From Bacteroidota bacterium (GTDB lineage Bacteria > Bacteroidota > Bacteroidia > Cytophagales > Cyclobacteriaceae): DNA of 64,000 nucleotides. Each line of letters begins with the position of its first letter. The first letter of the stretch is position 1. The notes under the pieces were generated by a model. That model saw nothing but the letters and a program-made list of their open reading frames with translations. It was not told the DNA's origin and did not search any database. A program made the translations under genes and the position numbers. Shown here in pieces: positions 49,148-57,720 of this stretch. The stretch covers positions 1 to 64,000 of the forward strand of contig JAFEAM010000038.1 in NCBI GenBank assembly GCA_018266395.1. The letters are read 5' to 3'.

Positions 49148-50761
49148 TCAGCGGTCCGATTTGACACTGATTGTACCGTTCCCTTTTCTCGGAAAGAGCC
49201 CATCGCGGTTGGCGGCAATCCAGGCAAAGGAAGCGGTAATCACTGCATTGTTTTTCAAATCCCCCTCGATCGCCTTGTCATACACATCCATGGTCGTGTG
49301 GTGGGTTCGCGTGGAATATTCGATCGGATCCTGGATGAACTGGAACCCTGGTAGCCCGATGGCATCAAATGAAAGATGGTCCGTTCCGCCGGTGTTTTCG
49401 ATCGTCAGGGTGGAAGCTCCCAGTTTTGCAAAAGGAACCAACCAATTGCGTAAAACTGGGCGCGCAGCCTCATTGCCCTGCAGATAGACACCCCGATAGC
49501 GACCAGTTCCGTTGTCCATATTGAAGTACACCGAGAATTTGGACGCCTGCGGTTTCAGTGCAATGGAGTCGTAAGGTCTGGTTTTGTCCAGGCGTTCTCC
49601 GAAAGTCCGCTTGACATACGACCTTGATCCCAGTAGTCCCTGCTCTTCGCCACCCCATAGCGCAATACGGATCGTTCTCCGGGGATTTTTGCCGATTGCC
49701 TTAATGATGCGCATCGCCTCCATCATGACCGCAGATCCTGCACCGTTGTCAGTAGCGCCGGTACCGCCGTGCCAGGAGTCGAAGTGCGCCCCGATCATGA
49801 CGACTTCGTCTTTCAGGTCCGTACCTGGAATCTCGCCGATGATGTTGAACCCATGTTCGGCTGGTGTGAACTCTGTCTCCAGGGTCAGTTCGAGCTTCAC
49901 AAGGTTCCCGTTTTGGATTTGCCTTACCATGCGGTTATAATGTTCGTCCGCGACAACCACCTGTGGAAGAATTTTGGGAGCATCGGCCGCATAAACGCGT
50001 ATCCGCTTTTCAAAACTCACTTCGGGACGATAAGGAACAGTTGCCCCTTGTACAGCGATGGTACCATCTTCCAGCCGGGAGGATGGACTCGCTTCCAACA
50101 CGGCAAGGGCACCTTCCTTCATACAGAGATCCCACTTGGCGTAATTGAGTTTCTGACCCTCCATGTTGAAACGGAAGCCGTCCTGGTTTCCTTCCGGAGC
50201 GGCATTGGACATGACGAGGAGGGTGCTGTCGTTGAACCGTTTTGCATCAGCTTTAAAACCCGGACTGACGGGAGTAGGCGGTGAGAAGAGCACAAGCTTG
50301 CCTTTCAGCTTTCCGGCATATTTCGCAACCTCTTCAACTGTTTTGGCATCCAGATAAACGACCTCAGCAGTAACCGGTCCTTTCAGCCCCGGACTCCAGG
50401 CCTTTGCATAGGCAACGAGGGGGGTATAAACAGGCTCCAATTCCTGTAAGCTGAATTTTTTGAGGTACCAGCCCTTTCCAAAGTCCTCACCCCAGTCGTC
50501 AAAATGTACATTCTGAAGTCCCCATGACTCAAGGGTGGCCTTTGCATATTCGGCAGCTTTCCGGTACCCGGGTGAATTGGTCAGTCGTGGACCATAAACA
50601 TCGGTGATCATGCTGAGGGTATGCATCACCTGTGAACGGTTGAAGCCTTCGTTTTTGATGGTGGCTATCGTAACCGTGTCCAACTTTTCGGGAGTCTGCC
50701 CAAGCAGGCGCAAGGGGAGGAAAAGTGCGATTATCAGAATGCTATTGAGTTTCATGGTCAT
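49148..50761 (-). CDS. Exported M28 family metallopeptidase
   Basis: A 537-residue protein with a signal peptide (LNSILIIALFLPLRLLGQ). ATGs at 50761 and 50755 are both possible starts. A protease-associated (PA) domain lies in the middle (KGKLVLFSPPTPVSPG), and the M28 zinc site follows: GAHFDSWHGGTGATDNGAG near 340 (His and the bridging Asp) and LWGGEEQGLLGS near 385 (the catalytic Glu pair), with a late His in THHTTMDVYD near 500. It should remove N- or C-terminal residues from extracellular peptides in the periplasm or outside. No peptide transporter is nearby. Confidence 0.92.
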   Translation of the reverse strand: MTMKLNSILIIALFLPLRLLGQTPEKLDTVTIATIKNEGFNRSQVMHTLSMITDVYGPRLTNSPGYRKAAEYAKATLESWGLQNVHFDDWGEDFGKGWYLKKFSLQELEPVYTPLVAYAKAWSPGLKGPVTAEVVYLDAKTVEEVAKYAGKLKGKLVLFSPPTPVSPGFKADAKRFNDSTLLVMSNAAPEGNQDGFRFNMEGQKLNYAKWDLCMKEGALAVLEASPSSRLEDGTIAVQGATVPYRPEVSFEKRIRVYAADAPKILPQVVVADEHYNRMVRQIQNGNLVKLELTLETEFTPAEHGFNIIGEIPGTDLKDEVVMIGAHFDSWHGGTGATDNGAGSAVMMEAMRIIKAIGKNPRRTIRIALWGGEEQGLLGSRSYVKRTFGERLDKTRPYDSIALKPQASKFSVYFNMDNGTGRYRGVYLQGNEAARPVLRNWLVPFAKLGASTLTIENTGGTDHLSFDAIGLPGFQFIQDPIEYSTRTHHTTMDVYDKAIEGDLKNNAVITASFAWIAANRDGLFPRKGNGTISVKSDR

Positions 50762-50910
50762 TGTGTGTAGGAATACGAAGTTATCATTTCTGAGCGAGTC
50801 CGGGGCGACCGCAATTCCTGATTCTGGCAGGCATTTGGATTAAACCGTTCAAGACTTATCTTTGCACCCTTGTTGCGGAGGTCCTGCCTCGGAACAAGGG
50901 AAAGGTTCGT

Positions 50911-51078
50911 TTCAGCTGGTTATCCCGACGGTCGGTCGGGACCTTCGGGAATGCCAAAGCCAAGTAGAAATTATTAAGAAAAACGGTCCGGTAGTTCAGC
51001 TGGTTATCCCGACGGTAGGTCGGGACCTCCGGGAATGCCAAAGCCAAGTAGAAATTATTGAGAAAAACGGTCCGGTAG
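50911..51078 (+). repeat. Two 84-bp tandem copies holding the 5' part of tRNA-Asp interrupted by a palindrome
   Basis: Units at 50911-50994 and 50995-51078 differ at only three positions that I can see. Each unit holds tRNA-Asp nucleotides 11-22 (TTCAGCTGGTTA), a palindrome TCCCGAC-GGTNG-GTCGGGA plus CCTTCGGG, the tRNA-like AATGCC, a non-tRNA stretch AAAGCCAAGTAGAAATTATT, and then tRNA nucleotides 1-10 (GGTCCGGTAG). The third, diverging unit is the true tRNA gene. The copies cannot fold into a tRNA. Confidence 0.92.
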
Positions 51079-51145
51079 TTCAGCTGGTTAGAATGCCTGC
51101 CTGTCACGCAGGAGGTCGCGGGTTCGAGTCCCGTCCGGACCGCCA
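51069..51145 (+). tRNA. tRNA-Asp (anticodon GTC)
   Basis: A 77-base cloverleaf with encoded CCA. The acceptor stem is GGTCCGG (51069-51075) with CCGGACC (51135-51141), discriminator G, CCA at 51143-51145. The anticodon arm is CCTGC-CTGTCAC-GCAGG with GTC at 51103-51105, and the T loop contains GGTTCGAGTCC. It follows two tandem partial copies of its own 5' region. Confidence 0.95.
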
Positions 51146-51159
51146 ATAATTTAGCAATG

Positions 51160-51187
51160 AGCCCTCAATTGAGGGCTTCTTTGTTTC
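51160..51187 (+). terminator. Rho-independent terminator after tRNA-Asp
   Basis: AGCCCTCAA and TTGAGGGCT form a perfect inverted repeat, followed by TTCTTTGTTT. It begins 15 bases after the tRNA. The 227 bases from here to the next gene show no other feature. Confidence 0.8.
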
Positions 51188-51414
51188 CGGGTCAAGGTAG
51201 GGGTCAAGTCATAAATGTGTCGCGCTTCCCTTCAACCAAAACACAAGTCACTATAGAAACTTCTGAAATGGAACAAGGCAGGATCGCAATTGCGGTCTTC
51301 ACAGGGGTCGTTTTTTATCTCCCATTCCCGATGGTATCTTTAATCATATAAGTCGCGAACGAGATAAGATCTGGATTCTGACAAGCTTTGCCGGTGAAAG
51401 TAATGTGATATAAC

Positions 51415-51795
51415 ATGAAAAAGAATAACCTCTTAGTCATCTCATCGCTGCTTTCAATACTCTTTACGTCTGTTCATGTCACAGGCGATATTATCTATGG
51501 CTTTGAGAAAGGGGGCACTTCAAACCTTATCATCTTGCCGATCCTCGCATTATGGTTATATGGAACACTGGTTCTTACCGACCATAAAGGGGGGTACATT
51601 ATCATACTTCTGGCCTCATTATTGGGACTGGCAGTGCCCATTGTTCACATGAAGGGTGCCGGACTTGCATCGCAAGTTTCAGCCACCATCGTCGGATACG
51701 TTTTTGTATGGACTACTATCGCACTTGGAGTTACTTCAATTCTGTCCATTGTTCTTTCAATAGGGGGACTATTGAGGCGCGACAGACCTGTATAG
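51415..51795 (+). CDS. Small four-helix membrane protein
   Basis: A 126-residue protein with four hydrophobic segments (near 5-22, 40-54, 63-78 and 88-115) joined by short loops; the His pair HVTGD near residue 21 and HMKG near 78 stand at membrane ends. No named family is recognised. The start has AT-rich upstream sequence and no clear ribosome binding site. It lies alone between tRNA-Asp and the convergent CHAT gene. It may be accessory, since this stretch begins the region of mobile-looking genes. Confidence 0.65.
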   Translation: MKKNNLLVISSLLSILFTSVHVTGDIIYGFEKGGTSNLIILPILALWLYGTLVLTDHKGGYIIILLASLLGLAVPIVHMKGAGLASQVSATIVGYVFVWTTIALGVTSILSIVLSIGGLLRRDRPV

Positions 51796-51929
51796 AAGAC
51801 TAAAGAAGAGAGTGGGCTTATGAAACCGTAGGCTGCATAAAGAGTCAAAGTTATTAAGGACGCGAGTGTTGCTATGCCCACACTTCAGCCGCTAATTCAA
51901 AAATCCGTTAAGGCCACTACTGATCGCTA

Positions 51930-54900
51930 CTAGTTCTCGGAATTCAACACAAATGCTCCCCAAAAGTAAGGATGAGGAAACATTGCTTTGGTCTTAGTCA
52001 TTGCAAAATTATAAGCTTGCTGCACAGTAGCCCCTCCAAAATAGGAATTGTAAAAGGATTCCATATAGTTCACCGTTGCCTCATCGCTGATTTTCCACAA
52101 TGACCCCAATACGCTCTTCGCGCCGGCAAGTTGAAAGGCTCGTTGCAAACCAAAAACACCTTCTCCAGCCTGCACTTCGCCTAATCCGGTATCACAGGCA
52201 GACAGCACTACCAGCTGCGTTTTGGGCAATTGAAGCTGTGTCACCTCATATGCTGTTAAGAATCCGTCCTCGTATTGCTTATAGTCGGCCAGAGTGAAAA
52301 AGTCTTGATCACCTGCGCCTGCCAAAATCAGTTTCGACTGTAAGTACGAGTCAACCATTTTGCGGTTGTCGAAAGTGCCATGGGTAGCGATATGCAATAC
52401 ACCTGGGTTCTTCAGCTGTTTTACTTTGGCTTCGGTGGCCTCTGGGCCTTCTAGTCTTTGGATATTTACTTTTTTGTTACCTGCTAATTGTGCTATTACA
52501 TCGACTTCTTGTTTGGTTCCGGGTAAAGCTGAAAAGCCGGCACGCGTACCACTGCCTGCCGAAGCAACCTCTTCCAGATCGAATGACTTCAATTCAATTT
52601 TATTAACGCTGTTCTTTCTATTCATTAGAAAGTCCGGGTTGCCCAACAAGGCCACCGAAGTGATCGGCAGGGCTGCCAATTTCTTCTTCAACAAATCCCG
52701 TCCGGTGGAAATGCGCACAAGGTCCGTTTCTTCGAACAAAAACTTCCCGGTTGTCGGATTCCTCAGGGTCAAAGGGTTGATCATGTTGTATACACCGTCG
52801 CTGCTTAGATATACACGACTTTTGCCTACGGCATCGCTTATCTGCTTCCAGTAGACATTATAGCTATCGTTATCATCCGATTGCGATCGGATCAGGTTTT
52901 GATAGCGTTTCAAGCTGCGCAATTCAAAATCATCACCTTCACCTAAATACAGTGCAGCAGGGGAAGAGGTGCCACCCTTGATGACAAAAGCCCAGTATTG
53001 CGGAACAGGCTTATCGAACATGAAGTTTTCGCGTTCTATACGAACGATTTCCACCAGGGCTTCATTAGTCTTCAGTACAGCCTGAATTTTCTGCCAGCTT
53101 ACCGGCTGAATCAGGGTTGTAGCAATCCCAAGTTTTTCATTGACCTTCCGCTGAAGCTCATCGGTAATCACGGCATAGCGGTTGATGGAATCAGTTAGAG
53201 CAGGAGTCATTGCCTGCTGAATCTGCTGCGTAAATGCGGCTTGTTTGTCGCGGTAATCTTTGAGCCGTGCCAACTGCGCGATCACTAGAGTATCGGTCAC
53301 AGATTGAAGAATTGATGTTTGGCTGCGCGTAATGTCGAGAATAAGCCCTTTGGTTTGAAGTGATTTGTTTAATACCTCAAGTACTCTGGCTTGATCCTGA
53401 TCCGCAAATGAAAGCAGCATGGAATAGTATAGGTGCAGGGATTTGTTGAAATCCTTCATGAACTCTTTCCGCTGGCCTTCAGAAAAGGAAATAAAATAAC
53501 GCTCAAGATCTTGCTCTTTGGAACGAAGATCGCCTAGTATTTTTTCATTAGCTTCTTTGAATTTGCCAGAGGCACAAAGCAGCTTCACGTAATCATCATT
53601 TTGCCGTTGCTCAAGATTGACAACTGCCTTACCGAAGTGCTTGGACTCCGAAAATGTCCGGAGTTTATCTGACAGATCAGCATAAGATTGCTGGGACATG
53701 CCAAACTCCTTGTTGAGATGATAATAAATAGCCTTGTCATGGAAGCCAATGGACGCTTGCAATGCCTCATTTTTCCGACCCAACTTCATAAGTGAAATCA
53801 CATATGCTGATGACTCTGAAAACTCACTTTCCACCAACGATCGAAATTCTTCGCTTTCCTTAATCAACTGTTTTACTGAATCTGGAAGATAAACGGGTGT
53901 CTTGGCAATGGTGTGTTTTAAGGTATTCCCCAGTAATTTATCTTTCTCCTTGTTCAGGTTTTGATATTCAACCAGATAGGGTAAGGCTTTTTCAAAGTCA
54001 TATTGCCTAAAATAAGCCGTGGCCAGAACATAGACATATTGCCACTCAGCCAGAACCTTCATTATATTCTCTGTGTTTGACTCGATTGGCTTCAACGTTT
54101 TCTCAAATGCCTCCTTTTGCTTCGACTGCTGTTTCTGAAGCCATTTTGGATCGTCTTTGTCCACTTTATAAATCTTGTGCCACGCAGAATCATTTTCGGT
54201 GAGCTTTTGCCCTGATTTCAAAATCTCCGCTACCGGCATCACCGCTTCGATAGCTTTTTCGGGTTCATCATTAAGGTTGTAAAATGTTCCCAGTGAGCAT
54301 AGATATGTGGCTCTTGACATTGGATCCCTGGCCATGTCCTTGTTTACTTCCAACAACCGTATGGCGCTGTTAAGGAGACCATGTTGAGCATATGAGGTTG
54401 CTAAATTTGTGATATCCATATTTGCGGTTTTCTCAGGATATAGCTGGTAGAAAAACCTTGTGACAAATGGGAAATATCTTCTCCTCGCTTCAATGGCCGT
54501 TTCAAAACAACTGATGGATCCGATCAGATCAGACTTGGCCAATGCCGCCCCGGCATACTTATAGGCAGCATAATACTCTTCGTCTTCCGGCGTGAATGTC
54601 TTATTTACTTCTTCCAACAATAATTTTGCATGAGCAGGACTGTAGCTTAGGCTTCTCATTAATTCATCATACCGTGTATAATCAACGGTTCTTGTTCTTT
54701 TTCGGCTTTTGAGGTTTTTTAATCGGATACTAACGATGTCAATTATGTCCTGCGTTGACATTGGAGATCGAAAAGCTTTCTCGTAAGTCTTGTACCCATC
54801 TAGTTCCACTTTAATGGTGTAATCACCTTCAGGACATCTTTTGAATTCAAAAGTACCTGCAGCTCCAGGACTCGTAGTCCTAACTCCACCAGGCCCGGTT

Positions 54901-55052
54901 AACGTAATTACAGCGTCTGACAAAGCATTATAATTGTCAGCATCTATGACTGATCCTGATATGGGCATTTTTTGCCCAGCAAGGAATGAGGACATGAAAC
55001 ATAATATTACCGTTATAGAAAATCGGGGGGTTAAGATTGTCTTTAGATGCAT
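51930..55052 (-). CDS. Exported TPR-CHAT protein (caspase-like protease) with carboxypeptidase-regulatory-like domain
   Basis: A 1040-residue protein. A signal peptide (about 1-26, ITVILCFMSSFLAGQ) is followed by a carboxypeptidase-regulatory-like beta domain (about 29-100, ISGSVIDADNYNALSDAVI), a long TPR/helical region (about 120-620) and a C-terminal CHAT domain (about 740-1040). The CHAT catalytic dyad is intact: His891 in HIATHGTF and Cys953 in LSACDTGLG, followed by GLQRAFQLAGAKSVLGSLW. CHAT enzymes are caspase/separase relatives that cut one or a few partner proteins. An exported CHAT protein would act in the periplasm or outside. No partner gene is adjacent; it is convergent with the small membrane protein gene. 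Confidence 0.92.
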   Translation of the reverse strand: MHLKTILTPRFSITVILCFMSSFLAGQKMPISGSVIDADNYNALSDAVITLTGPGGVRTTSPGAAGTFEFKRCPEGDYTIKVELDGYKTYEKAFRSPMSTQDIIDIVSIRLKNLKSRKRTRTVDYTRYDELMRSLSYSPAHAKLLLEEVNKTFTPEDEEYYAAYKYAGAALAKSDLIGSISCFETAIEARRRYFPFVTRFFYQLYPEKTANMDITNLATSYAQHGLLNSAIRLLEVNKDMARDPMSRATYLCSLGTFYNLNDEPEKAIEAVMPVAEILKSGQKLTENDSAWHKIYKVDKDDPKWLQKQQSKQKEAFEKTLKPIESNTENIMKVLAEWQYVYVLATAYFRQYDFEKALPYLVEYQNLNKEKDKLLGNTLKHTIAKTPVYLPDSVKQLIKESEEFRSLVESEFSESSAYVISLMKLGRKNEALQASIGFHDKAIYYHLNKEFGMSQQSYADLSDKLRTFSESKHFGKAVVNLEQRQNDDYVKLLCASGKFKEANEKILGDLRSKEQDLERYFISFSEGQRKEFMKDFNKSLHLYYSMLLSFADQDQARVLEVLNKSLQTKGLILDITRSQTSILQSVTDTLVIAQLARLKDYRDKQAAFTQQIQQAMTPALTDSINRYAVITDELQRKVNEKLGIATTLIQPVSWQKIQAVLKTNEALVEIVRIERENFMFDKPVPQYWAFVIKGGTSSPAALYLGEGDDFELRSLKRYQNLIRSQSDDNDSYNVYWKQISDAVGKSRVYLSSDGVYNMINPLTLRNPTTGKFLFEETDLVRISTGRDLLKKKLAALPITSVALLGNPDFLMNRKNSVNKIELKSFDLEEVASAGSGTRAGFSALPGTKQEVDVIAQLAGNKKVNIQRLEGPEATEAKVKQLKNPGVLHIATHGTFDNRKMVDSYLQSKLILAGAGDQDFFTLADYKQYEDGFLTAYEVTQLQLPKTQLVVLSACDTGLGEVQAGEGVFGLQRAFQLAGAKSVLGSLWKISDEATVNYMESFYNSYFGGATVQQAYNFAMTKTKAMFPHPYFWGAFVLNSEN

Positions 55053-55375
55053 AGAAGGTGGGAGAAGATTTGGGGTTAACTTTAGATTAGATTTATTTCT
55101 TGATCACAGTAGAGGCTTACATTGTTTGAAAAATTCGAAAACGTTTCCTGGGTAGAGGGGTCCAAAAGTGCAGCTTTCGCTTCATGTATACTCGTAATAT
55201 AAACGGTTGAAATTAATTCAACAGTTTACTTTTTAAATTGTTTTCTCGAACCACTTTGTTTGGCACTTAATGTCACAGAGAAGTGTTCAAAAATAACTTG
55301 TGGTGTTTGATGTTTTGAATTGTCGTTGAGTTGCATGACTATTAATTATTCAGAGACTTCGAGTGTCTGCAGGAA
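55053..55375. other. AT-rich gap upstream of the CHAT gene
   Basis: No gene or repeat is seen. The stretch is clearly more AT-rich than its surroundings and presumably holds the promoter of the CHAT gene on the minus strand; I cannot single out promoter boxes with confidence. Confidence 0.4.
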
Positions 55376-55510
55376 ATAGGCGCCCCAAGCGGATGGGTAA
55401 TGATGGAGGTGAGAGTTGACAGTGCGTAGGCTTGGTGGTTCAAAGACCAAGAAAAGGAGGGATGGACGGGATGGGTGCTATTTCGCAATAAGACCAACGA
55501 GGGCGCGCGG
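55376..55510 (+). repeat. Structured cassette repeat, copy A
   Basis: It shares AGGCGCCCCAAG-GGATGGGTA and the core AGTGCGTAGGCTTG...GGGTGCTATTTCGCAA-AAGACCAACGAGGGCG with copy E. The core hairpin is CTTGGT (55431-55436) with ACCAAG (55446-55451). It ends 8 bases before the stop codon of the minus-strand gene at 55519, so it is at that gene's 3' side. Confidence 0.8.
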
Positions 55511-55518
55511 TAAATATT

Positions 55519-56166
55519 TTATTTGCTGTATATACTTCCTTTAAAGGCCTCAGTCTTTTTAAACCATAACGCAAGAAACAACATCATCAGGGGTGCAGTT
55601 ATCGTCCATGGAATGGCTAAAAGCAGGATGGTTTCAGAAAAATCAGGATAGAAATAAACAAAGGCAATAAGGGGCGTTACCAGGGCATTTGCCAAAAATG
55701 CAATCCGCACCCATTTATCAAATCCTTGCCTTTTAAATAGTGGTAATACAAATGCAGATGCCAACCCCATGCAGATATAACCTACAGCATCAAAGTCCCA
55801 GAACATGGAATGTGGGTATTGAACCAGCACTGCAACTTTATCTATTTCGCCTTTGAGGTTCATGGGTATCACCGTGGCCAGCTGAACAACATAGTTGGCG
55901 GAAACGAACACAGCATACATAACGGTGAAAATCAGCGCCGCATGGCTCCAGAATTTGTTATCGTTTTCGGTTACATAATGCAAGGCAAGTATTTCAATTA
56001 TGAAGGGCAGAACTATGCAAAGAGAGAACCCGTAGATAAGAATTTCATCGTACGGATAGCTTAATAGTCTCAAGAGTTGCAAAGACTGAGCTATTATGAA
56101 CAATGCATTTGCAGCGAATGCTATTATTCCGGCACGAAAGCCAATTTTATAAACATTTGTATTCAT
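55519..56166 (-). CDS. Multi-pass membrane protein, DUF4386-like
   Basis: A 215-residue protein with about six hydrophobic helices (near 9-30, 40-62, 75-95, 122-142, 152-172 and 180-202). The opening YKIGFRAGIIAFAANALFII and the later SMFWDFDAVGYICMGLASAF recall small Bacteroidota membrane proteins annotated as DUF4386 or hypothetical; I hold the family name loosely. No catalytic motif is visible. It stands alone between repeat copies A and B and reads away from copy B, as expected for a one-gene cassette. Confidence 0.72.
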   Translation of the reverse strand: MNTNVYKIGFRAGIIAFAANALFIIAQSLQLLRLLSYPYDEILIYGFSLCIVLPFIIEILALHYVTENDNKFWSHAALIFTVMYAVFVSANYVVQLATVIPMNLKGEIDKVAVLVQYPHSMFWDFDAVGYICMGLASAFVLPLFKRQGFDKWVRIAFLANALVTPLIAFVYFYPDFSETILLLAIPWTITAPLMMLFLALWFKKTEAFKGSIYSK

Positions 56167-56285
56167 TTGTCTGAAACTCTTTTGTGTCGAACGATTGCTC
56201 AGTTCCGCGTGGCTGCAATGCTAATCTACGAATTAGACCAGGCACGTAGGACTTCAAATGCCTGAATTGAGAATTCTAATCCCAC

Positions 56286-56420
56286 CGGAATGACAATGAA
56301 TGCGTGCGACTCGATAATCCGCGGGCTTGTTGGTTCTGCCTGCCTGACGGCAGTCAGGCAAACCAACCAAGGGCGGCGCGGGTGCCATTTGGCGGGAAGA
56401 CCACCGAGGGCGGAAGGTTA
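56286..56420 (+). repeat. Structured cassette repeat, copy B, with nested palindrome
   Basis: The core stem is CTTGTTGGTT (56326-56335) with AACCAACCAAG (56361-56371, one extra C). Its loop carries a second perfect stem TGCCTGAC-GGCA-GTCAGGCA (56341-56360). The tail GGGTGCCATTTGGCGGGAAGA-CCACCGAGGGCGG matches the other copies. It lies 119 bases 3' of the VOC gene stop. Confidence 0.82.
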
Positions 56421-56539
56421 ATGGGTAATAGTATCAGCAAGTCTTGTAGACTATTCTTAGTTGTCGTTACTCGATTTGGTGCATCCCTTCCTCGCGGAGT
56501 CTCCCGTGAGGGGACTCTGCAGGGGGTTGGCCACTGAAT

Positions 56540-57016
56540 TCATTTAAGTTCCGACAGTATCAATTTCTTTTGCTTAAATGTGTTTCTCATTGCTCTTTCT
56601 CTGACTTTTGGATCGCTACTGTGTATCAAGTCAAAATATTCAACTGGCACAACTTGCCATGACAAGCCGTACTTGTCTTTGCACCACCCACAAGGTCCTT
56701 CTTGCCCTCCATTGGAAGTAAGCGCTTCCCAATAGTAATCAACCTCGTCCTGGTCTTTACAATTTATCACGAGTGACAATGCTTCATTGAATTTAAACAT
56801 GGGTCCCGCAGCGAGAATGGAAAATTCCACTCCTGCAAGTTCCATTACAGCAGTTTCAAAACTGCCATCATTGCCAGCACCGTCAGCATTTGGTGTATTT
56901 TCAAATAGACGATAGTCTTTAAGTCTGCCGTCTTTAAATATGGACAAATAGTATTCAGTAACCGCGTTGGCATCCTTTTCAACCCAGAGACAGGGGGTGA
57001 TTTTTTGATTGTTCAT
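56540..57016 (-). CDS. VOC-superfamily (PhnB / DUF 3-demethylubiquinone methyltransferase-like) protein
   Basis: A 158-residue protein of the PhnB-like glyoxalase fold. It begins QKITPCLWVEKDANAVTEYY, contains the typical FKFNEALSLVINCKDQDEV and ends in YGLSWQVVPVEYFDLI with the usual C-terminal helix, all standard for this subfamily. Members are small dimers with a metal or ligand pocket; the historic methyltransferase name is not supported by a SAM-binding motif. No substrate can be named. It lies alone between repeat copies B and C, as a one-gene cassette. Such genes are also common as mobile cargo. Confidence 0.87.
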   Translation of the reverse strand: MNNQKITPCLWVEKDANAVTEYYLSIFKDGRLKDYRLFENTPNADGAGNDGSFETAVMELAGVEFSILAAGPMFKFNEALSLVINCKDQDEVDYYWEALTSNGGQEGPCGWCKDKYGLSWQVVPVEYFDLIHSSDPKVRERAMRNTFKQKKLILSELK

Positions 57017-57074
57017 GGGATTTGATTTTATGATCGTTGATAATTAGTATGACGTTGCGGTGTGGGAGTTTGGT

Positions 57075-57099
57075 ATTCTCCGGATGGCGTCCGGAGAAT
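57075..57099. repeat. Perfect 10-bp hairpin in the leader of repeat copy C
   Basis: ATTCTCCGGA (57075-57084) and TCCGGAGAAT (57090-57099) enclose the loop TGGCG. It lies 59 bases upstream of the VOC start and directly before repeat copy C. A T tract does not follow on either strand, so it is not a standard terminator. Confidence 0.75.
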
Positions 57100-57121
57100 G
57101 CCAGGCGCGACTGGTTCGCGG

Positions 57122-57318
57122 CCTCGCACATGCCGGGTGTTGCTAGGGAACTAATTTACAAATTAAGCGGTGACTGGAGGATTGCACATATCAGAAGGTA
57201 ATCCTAATTCCATCGATGGATAATGAATGCGTGCGACTTGATTGTGAATAGGCTTGTCGGTTCCAGCAGCCAAGGGGGGAGCGGCTGCTATTTGGAAGGG
57301 AGACCAACGGGCGGAGTG
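57122..57318 (+). repeat. Structured cassette repeat, copy C
   Basis: The left module ACATGCCGGGTGTTGCTAG...AACTAATTTACAAATTA (57126-57165) and the middle AGAAGGTAATCC...TCGATGG match copy D closely. The hairpin here is decayed, with CTTG (57253-57256) and CAAG (57270-57274) only, and the tail TGCTATTTGGAAGGGAGACCAACGGGCGGA is slightly shortened. It lies about 100 bases 3' of the ParE frame. Confidence 0.8.
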
Positions 57319-57416
57319 CATATGACTTTTGCAGTATAGGAGCGATTGATAAATAATCCGCCAGCGTAGAAGACTCTTGATCACAAATTGGATTATCTCT
57401 ATGATATTAATAGTGC

Positions 57417-57720
57417 TCAAGTTAAAAATCCTTTTCGCTTGGGTCCTGATCTGGTGTCAAAGAAATTCAGAAGAATGATTTCTTCGTCAGTAACTCTGTA
57501 AAAAAAGTCGGTTGTGTTTTGTCAGCAAGAAACCCCGAATTTTTCTTTCATGGTTTTCTAAGGTTCCCAATTCAGGTTGGTCTGAAATTAAATCGATTAT
57601 GTCGTAAGTCTTCCTGACGAAGTTTTGGGTAACATTCGGCCCCCATTCTTGCTCCAAATAATCAATGATTTTGTTGAACTTGTTGTTGGCCCTTCTTGTC
57701 CAAACTATTTTCTTAGCCAT
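57417..57720 (-). pseudogene. ParE/RelE-family toxin, frameshifted in a homopolymer
   Basis: The frame from 57720 gives 77 residues of a ParE/RelE toxin (VWTRRANNKFNKIIDYLEQEWG ... KIRGFLLTKHNRLF) and then meets a stop at 57487. Adding back one frame at a run of seven A on the plus strand (57500-57506) restores the normal C-terminus YRVTDEEIILLNFFDTRSGPK and a stop at 57417-57419. So one extra base in the run truncates the protein before its conserved C-terminal beta strands. ParE toxins bind gyrase, RelE toxins cut ribosome-bound mRNA; which type this was is not clear. The start lies within the end of the antitoxin gene. Confidence 0.85.

Noticed and set aside
50911-51078. CRISPR-like array
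   Set aside because: Only two units, no spacer variation, and units are built from tRNA and a palindrome; no cas genes.
50862-51149. Short frames on both strands across the tRNA region with repeated VVQLVIPTVGRDLRECQ segments
   Set aside because: They are translations of the 84-bp tandem repeat and the tRNA itself, not genes.
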